This document shows positions 34,085 to 41,190 of a stretch of 64,000 nucleotides of DNA, in pieces. The stretch lies in NCBI GenBank assembly GCA_964586225.1, contig CAZPHD010000001.1, positions 124,001-188,000 on the forward strand, written 5' to 3'. Under the pieces are notes generated by a model. That model had not been told where the DNA came from. It ran no database searches and saw only the letters and a list, made by a program, of their open reading frames with translations. The stretch's first letter is position 1. Every line of letters begins with the position of its first letter. The translations under genes and the position numbers were made by a program. The DNA comes from JANJUB01 sp964586225. GTDB taxonomy: Bacteria; Armatimonadota; Fimbriimonadia; Fimbriimonadales; Fimbriimonadaceae.

Positions 34085-34090
34085 TATAAT
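34085..34090 (+). promoter_or_regulatory. Consensus -10 hexamer of the pilin-like gene and its leader ORF
   Basis: A perfect TATAAT ends 7 bases before an ATG that opens a 31-codon leader ORF upstream of the pilin-like gene. Confidence 0.65.
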
Positions 34091-34097
34091 GCAAGGC

Positions 34098-34193
34098 ATG
34101 CTCTCGCTCTCGAAGTACGAAGTGCTAGCGGGTACCTGGAAGTCCAGGCTCACTTGCCTTCCAAGAGACAAGGCGATTGGCCCAAGGAGGTGA
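34098..34193 (+). CDS. Leader ORF (31 residues) ending in the pilin gene's ribosome-binding site
   Basis: A 32-codon frame runs from the ATG 7 bases after TATAAT to a TGA that is part of the AAGGAGGTGA ribosome-binding sequence of the pilin-like gene. The peptide starts MLSLSKYEVLAGTWKS and resembles nothing I know. Two small hairpins lie inside it (CCTGG-AAGT-CCAGG at 34135-34148, and GCCTT paired with AAGGC downstream). Translation reaching the stop would place a ribosome on the next initiation site, so coupling or attenuation is plausible. It could also be untranslated leader. Confidence 0.4.
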   Translation: MLSLSKYEVLAGTWKSRLTCLPRDKAIGPRR

Positions 34194-34196
34194 CTT

Positions 34197-34742
34197 ATGC
34201 GAGCCCGTAGCGCATTCTCACTCATCGAGATCATCGTCGTCATCGCGATCATCGCGCTACTCGCGGGGCTGGCGACTCCAGTGTTCCTTCGCGCGAAGCA
34301 GAGCGCCAACGAGCAGATTTGCGTGGCGAACTTCAAGCAGTTTCACGCCGCCTTGGAGTTGTATCGGTCGGATTGGGGCACCGCCGAGGTCGGCACGCCT
34401 GCTCAGATGGGCTTTCCGCTCTTTGCAGATGCGCTCTTGCCGACCCAGGAATGTCGAGGGCTTGACATGAACTGCAAGAGGCCCGGTAGCTACAAACTTC
34501 ATTGGCCCCCGCCCGACCCCAAGCACCCGTTCTACTCCGAAGAAGCCCAGAACGGGTGGGGAGCCTACGTGGCGCACTACGGCCCAAGCGCAATGTTGAT
34601 CGACGACGCTTCCCATAACGACCATTGTCCACAGAGTGAGTTCAGTCGCCATCGTGTGCTCTGTCTCAACCTCGGAGGCTCGGTCTACTGGCGCAAGGGC
34701 CTCGGCGATCCGAGAATGGCGACTTGGTTTCATGATGAGTAG
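34197..34742 (+). CDS. Type IV pilin-like (prepilin) protein
   Basis: A 181-residue protein with a class III signal: basic MRARSA, then FSLIEIIVVIAIIALLAGLA with Glu at +5 and a long hydrophobic helix. It would be cut by PilD-type prepilin peptidase and enter a type IV pilus, type II secretion or competence pseudopilus. The globular part has four Cys and a late segment HRVLCLNLGGSVYWRKG, as in the small prepilin-like proteins with an H-X9-DG-like region. AAGGAGGTGA directly upstream is the best ribosome-binding site in the window. The next gene overlaps its end. Confidence 0.85.
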   Translation: MRARSAFSLIEIIVVIAIIALLAGLATPVFLRAKQSANEQICVANFKQFHAALELYRSDWGTAEVGTPAQMGFPLFADALLPTQECRGLDMNCKRPGSYKLHWPPPDPKHPFYSEEAQNGWGAYVAHYGPSAMLIDDASHNDHCPQSEFSRHRVLCLNLGGSVYWRKGLGDPRMATWFHDE

Positions 34743-35409
34743 GCGGATAAAGTGTCGACCCTCTCGATTCATCTGGCCGCTGATTGGCCTGCTCGTTATC
34801 CTGGCTGGGGTGACTGCGTACCGAGCCATCCAAGACCCACTTCGTCGAGACTTGGTTTCGCTCTCGAAAGCCGTCTATTCTGGCGATGCGCAAGGCCTGA
34901 TGGCGGCCATGCTCCCAGAAGAGATCAACGGCTGCGGAGTCACCGAACGGAACCTCGGTCAACTCTGGCGCGAGCACGTAAAGCCTCGACTTGACCTGTT
35001 CACGTATGTCTCTGCTGACGAAATCAGCGGCTCAGATCGTGGCCTGATCTCCAGTCGGAAGGTCCAGTACCGTCATGGGCTCACGCAAGAGATTGGCGTT
35101 GGTATCTATCCGACCGGTGACGGCGGTAAAACGCGGGTCCTAGCTTCGCTTCTGATGGATGCCTATCGCGCCGAAGCCCAGTCCCAGACCACCCGCGAAC
35201 TGGACCTGCTCGAGCTCTACGTGATTTGGGCGGGCTACATCGAGCGCGACCGCGCGTACTTCGAGTCGCTTGGCTTGAAGGGCGTGTTTGGCCCCAACCA
35301 GGGAGTCTTGACCTGGGAGCAGTGGGCAGCAGAGTTGCGGGCAGCGAATGTCCGGTTCACGGCCGAAGAAGCAGCAAAGAAGAGCGAGTCATCCGGAGCT
35401 AAACCTTGA
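34735..35409 (+). CDS. Hypothetical single-pass membrane protein
   Basis: A 224-residue protein of unknown function. The N-terminus is basic, then a single membrane helix (FIWPLIGLLVILAGVTAY, about 12-29). The rest is a soluble, mostly helical domain. It starts 8 bases before the pilin-like gene's stop, so the two are coupled and it may serve the same pilus-like system. A longer frame back to 34636 lies inside the pilin gene and is rejected. Its 3' end overlaps the convergent sialidase gene by 11 bases. Confidence 0.7.
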   Translation: MSRRIKCRPSRFIWPLIGLLVILAGVTAYRAIQDPLRRDLVSLSKAVYSGDAQGLMAAMLPEEINGCGVTERNLGQLWREHVKPRLDLFTYVSADEISGSDRGLISSRKVQYRHGLTQEIGVGIYPTGDGGKTRVLASLLMDAYRAEAQSQTTRELDLLELYVIWAGYIERDRAYFESLGLKGVFGPNQGVLTWEQWAAELRAANVRFTAEEAAKKSESSGAKP

Positions 35410-36430
35410 ATCGCTTCAACCGAATCCGGTAGGCACCGCCCTCGGGCACTTCGTAGAGGCAGAGAACCTCGCCCGACGGCAGTTGGGCAAGGACCGAGTA
35501 AGCGAACTCTCCCTCTTCGATGACCGCTGCAATCGTCCAAGACAAGCCCTCGTCGTTCGACACGCGCAGCGTGCCATTCCGGCGGTGCTGGGGATCGGCA
35601 GGGTTTGAGAACACCAGCCTGCCATCGGCTAGTCGGAGGATCGCACCCTGGCACACCGGATCGATCAATGCCGCATCGGGCATGGGCGTCGTCCACGTCT
35701 CGCCGCCGTCTGAGCTGTAAGCAACCAGCCGCTGCCGGAGCGACGCCTGGTTCCGGGCATTGAGCATGATCCGACCATCCCCAAGCTCCACAAACTGCAC
35801 CTCATTCGGCTGGGTGCCCGGATGTCGTGGCGCCATGTCGCCCATCCGCCACGAAGCTCCGTTGTCGTCCGAAATCGCGGCAAACACCCGCCAACCCGAA
35901 GCATCACCCATGTTGAAGGGGACCACCATCCGACCCGTCTTGAGAACGATCCCCATACCGGGTCCGGACGCCAGAGTCCGTGACCAGCCCGGCTTCAGGT
36001 CCAGGGTCAAATCGCGCGGGGAGCTCCACGAGCGTCCGTCGTCATCCGAGTGCATCACGTAAGTGCGGCACACGTTTCCGTATCTGCCCGTCGTGATCCG
36101 GTATTCCGAGTTGCCCGCCGGATAGCGCTGGAACATGAGCCAGATGCGCCCGTCGCTGCCCACCGTCACGCAAGGGTTGTTCAGCGCGTCGTCGCCCATA
36201 TCGGCGATCACCTGAAGATCGGTCCAAGGTCGACCCGCCGGTTGGCGGCGCAAGACAAGGTCGTTGCCGCTCTGATCGCTGGTCGTGCGCCGTCCCTCGG
36301 CAAAGGCCAGCACCGTGCCCTTGCGACTGACGGCAATGGCGGGAATCCGGTACACCGCGTAAGGGCCACCTCCGGTCAGATGACCGCTGACGAACACGTC
36401 TTCGTGAGAAACAAAGTTAAGCCACAACAT
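35399..36430 (-). CDS. Sialidase/BNR-repeat glycosidase
   Basis: A 343-residue six-bladed propeller of the GH33-like sialidase family. The RIP motif is YRIPAIAV (about 28-35), followed by AFAEGRR. Four Asp boxes are recognisable: SDDDGRSW, SDDNGASW, SSDGGETW and SNDEGLSW. No signal peptide is visible, so it may act in the cytoplasm or be exported by another route. The ATG overlaps the end of mtnA by 14 bases. Substrate could be sialic acid or a related sugar. Confidence 0.85.
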   Translation of the reverse strand: MLWLNFVSHEDVFVSGHLTGGGPYAVYRIPAIAVSRKGTVLAFAEGRRTTSDQSGNDLVLRRQPAGRPWTDLQVIADMGDDALNNPCVTVGSDGRIWLMFQRYPAGNSEYRITTGRYGNVCRTYVMHSDDDGRSWSSPRDLTLDLKPGWSRTLASGPGMGIVLKTGRMVVPFNMGDASGWRVFAAISDDNGASWRMGDMAPRHPGTQPNEVQFVELGDGRIMLNARNQASLRQRLVAYSSDGGETWTTPMPDAALIDPVCQGAILRLADGRLVFSNPADPQHRRNGTLRVSNDEGLSWTIAAVIEEGEFAYSVLAQLPSGEVLCLYEVPEGGAYRIRLKRFKV

Positions 36431-37403
36431 GGAAGTCGTAGGGAGGGCGGAACACGCCTTCTTCGGTGATGATCGCGGAGATCAGTTCGCCGGGCGTCAC
36501 ATCGAACGCAGGGTTGAAGACCGGGCATCCGGCGGGAGCGACCGCTACTCCCTCGATGTGCGTGAGCTCGGCGGCATCGCGCTCTTCGATCGGGATGTGC
36601 GACCCGTCGGGCAACGTCGGATCGAGGGTGCTGCTCGGCGCGGCGATGTAGAACGGAATGCCGTGGTGATGGGCGAGGACCGCCAGCATGTAGGTGCCGA
36701 TTTTGTTGGCCGTGTCTCCGTTGGCGGCGATGCGATCCGCCCCTGCGATCACACAATCCACTTTGCCGTCACGCATGAGCGAAGCCGCCGCACCGTCGGC
36801 GATGCTGGCGAATGGGATGTCCTCGGCCATCAGCTCATAGGCCGTAAGCCGTAAGCCTTGCTGCCGCGGACGAGTCTCGCAGGAGTAAACAAAGACCTCC
36901 TGCCCTTCTTGCACACACGATCGGATCACGCCGAGCGCGGTTCCGTGTCCCGAGGTGGCGAGCGCTCCCGTGTTGCAGATCGTGAGGATACGAGCCGGAT
37001 TCGGAATCAGGCGGCAGCCATGGTTGCCGATCGCCAAATTCATCTGCAGGTCTTCGAGTTCGATGGTCTTCGCCTCGGCGAGCACTCGCTCGAAGGTCCA
37101 ATCGGCGAGGCTACGGATGCGATCGAGTGCCCAGAAGAGATTCACCGCCGTGGGCCGCGATGCGGCCAGACCCTCGTGGGCAACGGCTCGGTCCTCGCCG
37201 GCGCGCGCTGCGAGCACCATGCCGTAGGCAGCGGCGATGCCAATCGCGGGGGCGCCTCGAACGGCCATATCGCGGATCGCGTCAACCACTTCGGTCCACG
37301 TCGTAAGCAACAGCCACCGCTCTTCGTGAGGCAAAACCCGCTGATCCAGGAGCCGCAACCCCGCATCCGTCCATTCCAAACAACGCACCGACTTGATCGC
37401 CAT
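36417..37403 (-). CDS. mtnA: S-methyl-5-thioribose-1-phosphate isomerase
   Basis: MtnA converts methylthioribose-1-phosphate to the ribulose form in the methionine salvage pathway. The protein has ICNTGALATSGHGTALGVIR (catalytic Cys) and VIAGADRIAANGDTANKIG (catalytic Asp), with VRGAPAIGIAAAYG near residue 50, all diagnostic. Length is about 328 residues. The ATG at 37403 is preferred over the one at 37410-37412, because TAACCT ends 9 bases before it and abuts the earlier one. Other salvage genes are not seen in the window. Confidence 0.93.
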   Translation of the reverse strand: MAIKSVRCLEWTDAGLRLLDQRVLPHEERWLLLTTWTEVVDAIRDMAVRGAPAIGIAAAYGMVLAARAGEDRAVAHEGLAASRPTAVNLFWALDRIRSLADWTFERVLAEAKTIELEDLQMNLAIGNHGCRLIPNPARILTICNTGALATSGHGTALGVIRSCVQEGQEVFVYSCETRPRQQGLRLTAYELMAEDIPFASIADGAAASLMRDGKVDCVIAGADRIAANGDTANKIGTYMLAVLAHHHGIPFYIAAPSSTLDPTLPDGSHIPIEERDAAELTHIEGVAVAPAGCPVFNPAFDVTPGELISAIITEEGVFRPPYDFHVVA

Positions 37404-37412
37404 GAGCCCCAT

Positions 37413-37418
37413 AGGTTA
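37413..37418 (-). promoter_or_regulatory. -10 hexamer of mtnA overlapping the upstream stop codon
   Basis: TAACCT begins with the TAA stop of the desulfhydrase-like gene and ends 9 bases before the mtnA ATG. Confidence 0.4.
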
Positions 37419-38375
37419 CTCGTGGGCGAACAGCGCGGGCAGTCCGCCCGTGTGCCAAAACACGACTCGGCCGCTCAAATCCCCCGCCGCCGCCAGACCG
37501 AGAAGCCCGGCAAACCCCTTGGCCGTATACACGGGATCGAGGAAGATACCCTCGGTTACGGCGAGGCGGCGTGTCGCTTCGTTGCCTTCAGCGGAAGGGA
37601 TCCCGTAGGCTTCGCCCGCCCAGTCCAGCCGGAAGTCGAAATCTCCTTCTTGCAGCCGCACTCCCTGACCCGTGAGGTCATCGACCTCGCGGGCGACCCG
37701 GACGAGGTCCTCCATGATCTCGGGTTCCGGGTCGCAGGCAATGCCGATGACGCGCGTCTTCGTGCCGTGGAATCCATAGGCGAGCCCGGCATGGGTGCTG
37801 CCGCTGCTGCAAGGAGTGACGACGCAGTCGAAATCCCCACCAAGTTCCTCGGCCGCCTTCGCAAACGCAAAGCCCCCGAGTCCCGACGAGCCGCCCACCG
37901 GAATCCGATAGACGCGCTGCCCCCGCTCTTCGGCTCGGATCGCGAGTTGTTCGGCATGGTCGTAGAGCACTTCCCAGTCGTCGTTGGGGAAGCGGTGGAG
38001 CTCAACCCCCACGATGTGGTCGAGAATCAGGTTGCCACCAAAACCCGCGTGCTCTGAGCTCGGCTTTCCGTAGGCGGCAGCGTAAGGCAATTCCATCACG
38101 GCGGCCACGCAGTGCAAGCCGAGCATGGCGCAGGCGGTGCCAAGCTGACGCACGAAGTTGCTCTGGGTTGAGCCGCAGGTCACCACGGTCTCCGCGCCTT
38201 GATGGATCGCTTCGGCCAAGAGGTATTCCAGCTTGCGTCCTTTGTTGCCCCCCATGGCGAACCCGGTGAGATCATCGCGCTTGATCCAAAGGTCAAGGCC
38301 CAACTCCATCGAGAGGCGGTCAAGACGATGCACCGGGGTCGGCGCGAGGATGAGCGGGATGCGCGAAAGGTCCAC
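37416..38375 (-). CDS. D-cysteine desulfhydrase / ACC deaminase-family PLP enzyme
   Basis: A 319-residue fold-type II PLP enzyme. It begins IPLILAPTPVHRLDRLS and has LWIKRDDLTGFAMGGNKGRKLE, with the PLP lysine in GGNKGRK, then VTCGSTQSNFVRQLG and IPVGGSSGLGGFAF, the phosphate-binding loop. These are typical of DcyD. Distinction from ACC deaminase or L-cysteate lyase needs active-site comparison. It sits just upstream of mtnA, so sulfur metabolism may link them. A GTG start is used. Confidence 0.85.
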   Translation of the reverse strand: MDLSRIPLILAPTPVHRLDRLSMELGLDLWIKRDDLTGFAMGGNKGRKLEYLLAEAIHQGAETVVTCGSTQSNFVRQLGTACAMLGLHCVAAVMELPYAAAYGKPSSEHAGFGGNLILDHIVGVELHRFPNDDWEVLYDHAEQLAIRAEERGQRVYRIPVGGSSGLGGFAFAKAAEELGGDFDCVVTPCSSGSTHAGLAYGFHGTKTRVIGIACDPEPEIMEDLVRVAREVDDLTGQGVRLQEGDFDFRLDWAGEAYGIPSAEGNEATRRLAVTEGIFLDPVYTAKGFAGLLGLAAAGDLSGRVVFWHTGGLPALFAHE

Positions 38376-38381
38376 CCCCCA

Positions 38382-38387
38382 ATTGTG
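38382..38387 (-). promoter_or_regulatory. -10 hexamer of the desulfhydrase-like gene, leaderless type
   Basis: CACAAT ends 6 bases before the GTG start. It faces a TACAAT on the other strand 8 bases away. Confidence 0.45.
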
Positions 38388-38394
38388 AACCAGC

Positions 38395-38400
38395 TACAAT
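38395..38400 (+). promoter_or_regulatory. -10 hexamer of the small membrane protein gene, leaderless type
   Basis: TACAAT ends 5 bases before the GTG at 38406. The divergent starts are only 30 bases apart, so each promoter's -35 region lies within the other gene's coding sequence. Confidence 0.55.
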
Positions 38401-38405
38401 GAAGC

Positions 38406-38915
38406 GTGGCCACCAAGAAGACGAAACGGATCGTGCTTGGCGTTGTGGGCGTATCGCTCGCCTTGCTGTGTTGGTGGCTGTCACCCTTGATCCGCGCGGT
38501 GATGAAGATCGGCTTACCGTCAGACACGCAACAGCGCGTGTACTCGGCCACGAGCATCGAGAACCTGCAGGCGATTCGCACGGCGTTGCTGCTTTACCAC
38601 GACAATGAAGGCCAGTTTCCGGTCGCTGAAGGTTGGATGGAAGGCATCCAGCCGATGCTCAAGACCAATGATCTTTCGGTCGAGGAAGCGGCCAAGAAAC
38701 TGGTCAATCCAGGGTTGAGCGATCCAAAAGGTGGTGAGCATGGCTACTCCCTCAACCAGCAGGCGTCGGCCGCCTTCCGCGGCGATCTGAAGGACACCAC
38801 GATTCTGGTGTATGAAAGCCCCGCCGATCGAAAGCGAAACGCCTCCGGCGACCCCAGCTCAAGCAAGGGTAACCATGGAATTACGCTCGACGGCAACGTC
38901 GTGACGATTGAGTAG
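38406..38915 (+). CDS. Hypothetical single-pass membrane protein, pseudopilin-like ectodomain
   Basis: A 169-residue protein of unknown function: basic MATKKTKR, one membrane helix (about 9-30), then an exported domain. The segment SIENLQAIRTALLLYHDNEG resembles the first helix of the globular part of type II secretion pseudopilins, but the hydrophobic region lacks the FxLxE cleavage motif. It may be a pilin-like relative that is not processed. GTG start. Confidence 0.6.
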   Translation: MATKKTKRIVLGVVGVSLALLCWWLSPLIRAVMKIGLPSDTQQRVYSATSIENLQAIRTALLLYHDNEGQFPVAEGWMEGIQPMLKTNDLSVEEAAKKLVNPGLSDPKGGEHGYSLNQQASAAFRGDLKDTTILVYESPADRKRNASGDPSSSKGNHGITLDGNVVTIE

Positions 38916-38917
38916 GG

Positions 38918-39628
38918 CTACTTCGCGCCTTGAACCGGTGCTACTGACAGTTTGCGCTTGAGACTGATTTCGCGGTGCATGATTTTGGCGTAGTCCTGGA
39001 GGGGTGCGCCTTTGCTGCCGGTGAGCAGAAATGACAGGCCATCTTGCCGCCATCCGATGCCGTTGGCTTGATAGAAGACTTGGCCAGCCAGGGTCACTGT
39101 AGAACACGATTCAAACGAATCTCGGCCGGCGAAGCGCAGTTGCAGCGTCCCTTCCTTGCACGTGAAGTCGTAGCCCGACCAGTCCATACCGTACGAGGCG
39201 ACGGCCACTCGAAAGTGCGTCGGCACATCGATCACCGGCGCATCAAGCCCGGTGCGTTTCATGAGCCACTTCGACGCTTCGGTTGGGTTACGAGTTTCGA
39301 GCCGAGCGATCTCCGGCGTGTTGGCGATGGAGATATCGGGGCTACTCGCCGGGACTGATGTAGCGGGCGGGCGCAGGAATATGAGTGCCGCAACGGCGGC
39401 CGCGGTTCCCGCAAACATGAATGGCCGCCGAATCAGGGGTTGACGAACCGGAGTGAAGTTGATCGTTGGCACGGGTTCACGGTGAACTTGCGCACGAAGC
39501 GTATGAACAAAGGCCAGATAGCCTTCGTAGTCGCTCCGTAGCCTGGCATTGCCCTCAAGCTCGCGCAGGAGCCGCTCACGCTCGTCTGCAGGCATTGACC
39601 CATCCTCAAAGGCCTTCCAGTCGATCAT
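38918..39628 (-). CDS. Anti-sigma factor-like membrane protein
   Basis: A 236-residue protein whose first 50 residues (DWKAFEDGSMPADERERLLREL) resemble the cytoplasmic sigma-binding helices of anti-sigma factors. One membrane helix (about 68-86) and an exported domain of about 150 residues follow. The ATG overlaps the sigma factor stop (ATGA), the usual sigma/anti-sigma arrangement. No zinc-binding HxxxCxxC is present, so it is not a ZAS-type protein. Signal sensed is unknown. Confidence 0.8.
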   Translation of the reverse strand: MIDWKAFEDGSMPADERERLLRELEGNARLRSDYEGYLAFVHTLRAQVHREPVPTINFTPVRQPLIRRPFMFAGTAAAVAALIFLRPPATSVPASSPDISIANTPEIARLETRNPTEASKWLMKRTGLDAPVIDVPTHFRVAVASYGMDWSGYDFTCKEGTLQLRFAGRDSFESCSTVTLAGQVFYQANGIGWRQDGLSFLLTGSKGAPLQDYAKIMHREISLKRKLSVAPVQGAK

Positions 39629-40125
39629 TGCGCCCTCCCCTTGAGCCGCGCTCGAATCATCGCCCTTCCTCGAGAGAGACGCGAACGCACTGTACCGACT
39701 GGAATCTCAAGAATGGTGGCGGCCTCCTCATACGACATCTGCTCAACATCACAGAGCACGACCGTCATGCGAAAGTCGACGGGTATCTCATCGAGGGCAC
39801 TTAGAATCCGATCCGCTTGATCGCGCCAGACGATGTCATCCCAGAAGCCTTCGTCCGTGGCGGAGTCTTCTTTGAGCTCCGCATGCTCAATGCGTTGGTT
39901 CGAGCGCACCCGCATCAGATTCTCGTTGCGGAGAATCCGAATCAACCAGCTTCGCAGGTGCTGGCCATCAAACCTTGCCCATGCCCCATAGGCTCGCATC
40001 AACGTTTGCTGAACGAGGTCTTCCGCTTCCTCGGGAGATCGGACCAGACGGCGGGCAACGCGATACAGCACGGCTAACTCGCCGTGGACAGCTTGCTCGA
40101 ATTCCGTCCGACGATCTGCCCGCAT
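39625..40125 (-). CDS. ECF-family RNA polymerase sigma factor
   Basis: A 166-residue extracytoplasmic-function sigma factor. Region 2 is seen as LVRSPEEAEDLVQQTLMRAY and the -10-recognition helix as LRSWLIRILRNENLMRVR. Region 4 is SYEEAATILEIPVGTVRSRL followed by RGRAMIRARL. It is coupled to the anti-sigma gene. A consensus TATAAT lies 12 bases before the ATG, so the operon appears to be read by the housekeeping sigma. An in-frame extension to 40446 is rejected because it overlaps the divergent gene. Confidence 0.92.
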   Translation of the reverse strand: MRADRRTEFEQAVHGELAVLYRVARRLVRSPEEAEDLVQQTLMRAYGAWARFDGQHLRSWLIRILRNENLMRVRSNQRIEHAELKEDSATDEGFWDDIVWRDQADRILSALDEIPVDFRMTVVLCDVEQMSYEEAATILEIPVGTVRSRLSRGRAMIRARLKGRAQ

Positions 40126-40137
40126 AACGACGGGGAC

Positions 40138-40143
40138 ATTATA
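40138..40143 (-). promoter_or_regulatory. Consensus -10 hexamer of the ECF sigma operon
   Basis: A perfect TATAAT on the minus strand ends 12 bases before the sigma factor ATG. Confidence 0.55.
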
Positions 40144-40253
40144 GGCCGCGCACTGATTTCTTTCCACGGCTAACGGTGAAGTCAATGCTAAGCAGGACGG
40201 TTTGGTTCCCGCCGATCCGTCACCAGCGTCAATTGTTCGCCAAGTACGACGGA

Positions 40254-40259
40254 TAAATT
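40254..40259 (+). promoter_or_regulatory. -10 hexamer of the YbaN-like gene, leaderless type
   Basis: TAAATT ends 7 bases before an in-frame GTG at 40267, which therefore is a better start than the TTG at 40258 that overlaps the hexamer. Confidence 0.45.
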
Positions 40260-40266
40260 GCTGTTG

Positions 40267-40647
40267 GTGGCCATGGTCTCTTCGCGTCCCGTCCGATACG
40301 CCTACGCCGGTTTTGGCTTGGCGTGCGTTGGCGTGGGCACGATCGGGATTGTCGTTCCTGGGTTGCCGACCACCGTCTTTTTCATCTTGGCGCTGTGGGC
40401 ATTTAAGCGAAGCAGCAGCCGATTGGAGAACTGGCTTCTGGACCACCGGATCGTCGGACCTTCGTTGCGCGATTGGGACAAGAATCGAGTTATTCGGCCG
40501 AAAACGAAGGTGATTGCGGTCTCGATGATCTGGGTGATGATCTTGACCAGCCTCTTCTTCACTTCAAAGTTGTGGGTGCAAGTCATGTTGATCGCGATCG
40601 CGACAACGTTGACGGTCTATCTTCTGACGAGAAAATCAAACCCCTGA
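40267..40647 (+). CDS. DUF454/YbaN-family membrane protein
   Basis: A 126-residue inner-membrane protein with about three helices. The family signature is GTIGIVVPGLPTTVFFILAL followed by AFKRSSSRLENWLLDH and GPSLRDWDKNRVIRPKTK. Function of the family is unknown. The start was placed at the GTG 7 bases after TAAATT; an ATG two codons later is also possible. Confidence 0.85.
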   Translation: MAMVSSRPVRYAYAGFGLACVGVGTIGIVVPGLPTTVFFILALWAFKRSSSRLENWLLDHRIVGPSLRDWDKNRVIRPKTKVIAVSMIWVMILTSLFFTSKLWVQVMLIAIATTLTVYLLTRKSNP

Positions 40648-40677
40648 TTCCAACCTGGAACGTGGAACAACGTACCT

Positions 40678-41097
40678 GTGGGTCATTGGCAGTCAAGGAG
40701 CGTCTTTCCTGATGTAAGTCTGCTCGTCATCGCAGCGGCGGGGCTGGTGTTGCTTCTTGGCGATCTTTTCTCGTTTAGGCTGTCCCAAGATGCTTCGCTT
40801 GCGCTTAGGCTCGGTGCGGGCATTCTTGTGGCCGCTATCGCCGCCCACCGAGCTCTATCGGTTTCCGATCTGCTCCGCTTCACTGAGGCCAAATGTGCAT
40901 CGGCGTGGCGGTTGATTGGGATAGGAGCTGTCATTTCACTCGCTGGTTGGGGAGTTCATGCTGCCATCCACTTCGGCTTTCAGCATCCCGTCGAACCGGC
41001 GTGGATGTTGGGATTTGAGGTTACGAGTGCCCTGCTGGCCGCCGCCGGTTTGCAATGCTGGTGGCCTCCTGGCCGGTTACCAAACGCGCTCGGCTGA
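40678..41097 (+). pseudogene. Membrane-domain fragment, frame-separated from the downstream GGDEF/HD-GYP gene
   Basis: This 139-codon frame encodes about three or four membrane helices (AWRLIGIGAVISLAGWGVH, then PAWMLGFEVTSALLAAAG) and then stops. The expected continuation (RARLILDSTIATSSIVVLSW and FFVIAPIWRETTLG) is found in the frame one base back, at about 41055-41217. After that the original frame resumes with LEPATATMLVFSAMVVL of the downstream gene. Read together the three pieces make one seven-helix sensor domain of a type common in front of GGDEF and HD-GYP modules. Two opposing frame changes therefore interrupt what looks like one gene from 40678 to 43308. Sequencing error is possible. 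Confidence 0.55.
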
Positions 41098-41190
41098 TCC
41101 TGGACAGCACTATCGCAACGAGCAGCATCGTCGTGCTGAGTTGGTTTTTCGTGATCGCTCCCATCTGGCGAGAGACCACCCTGGGGCACC

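Noticed and set aside
34091..34196. Cyclic-di-GMP or other known riboswitch ahead of the pilin gene
   Set aside because: The hairpins are short and I could not match a known aptamer core; a covariance-model search would decide.
40126..40446. N-terminal extension of the ECF sigma factor
   Set aside because: It overlaps the divergent YbaN-like gene and crosses a consensus TATAAT placed 12 bases before the ATG at 40125.
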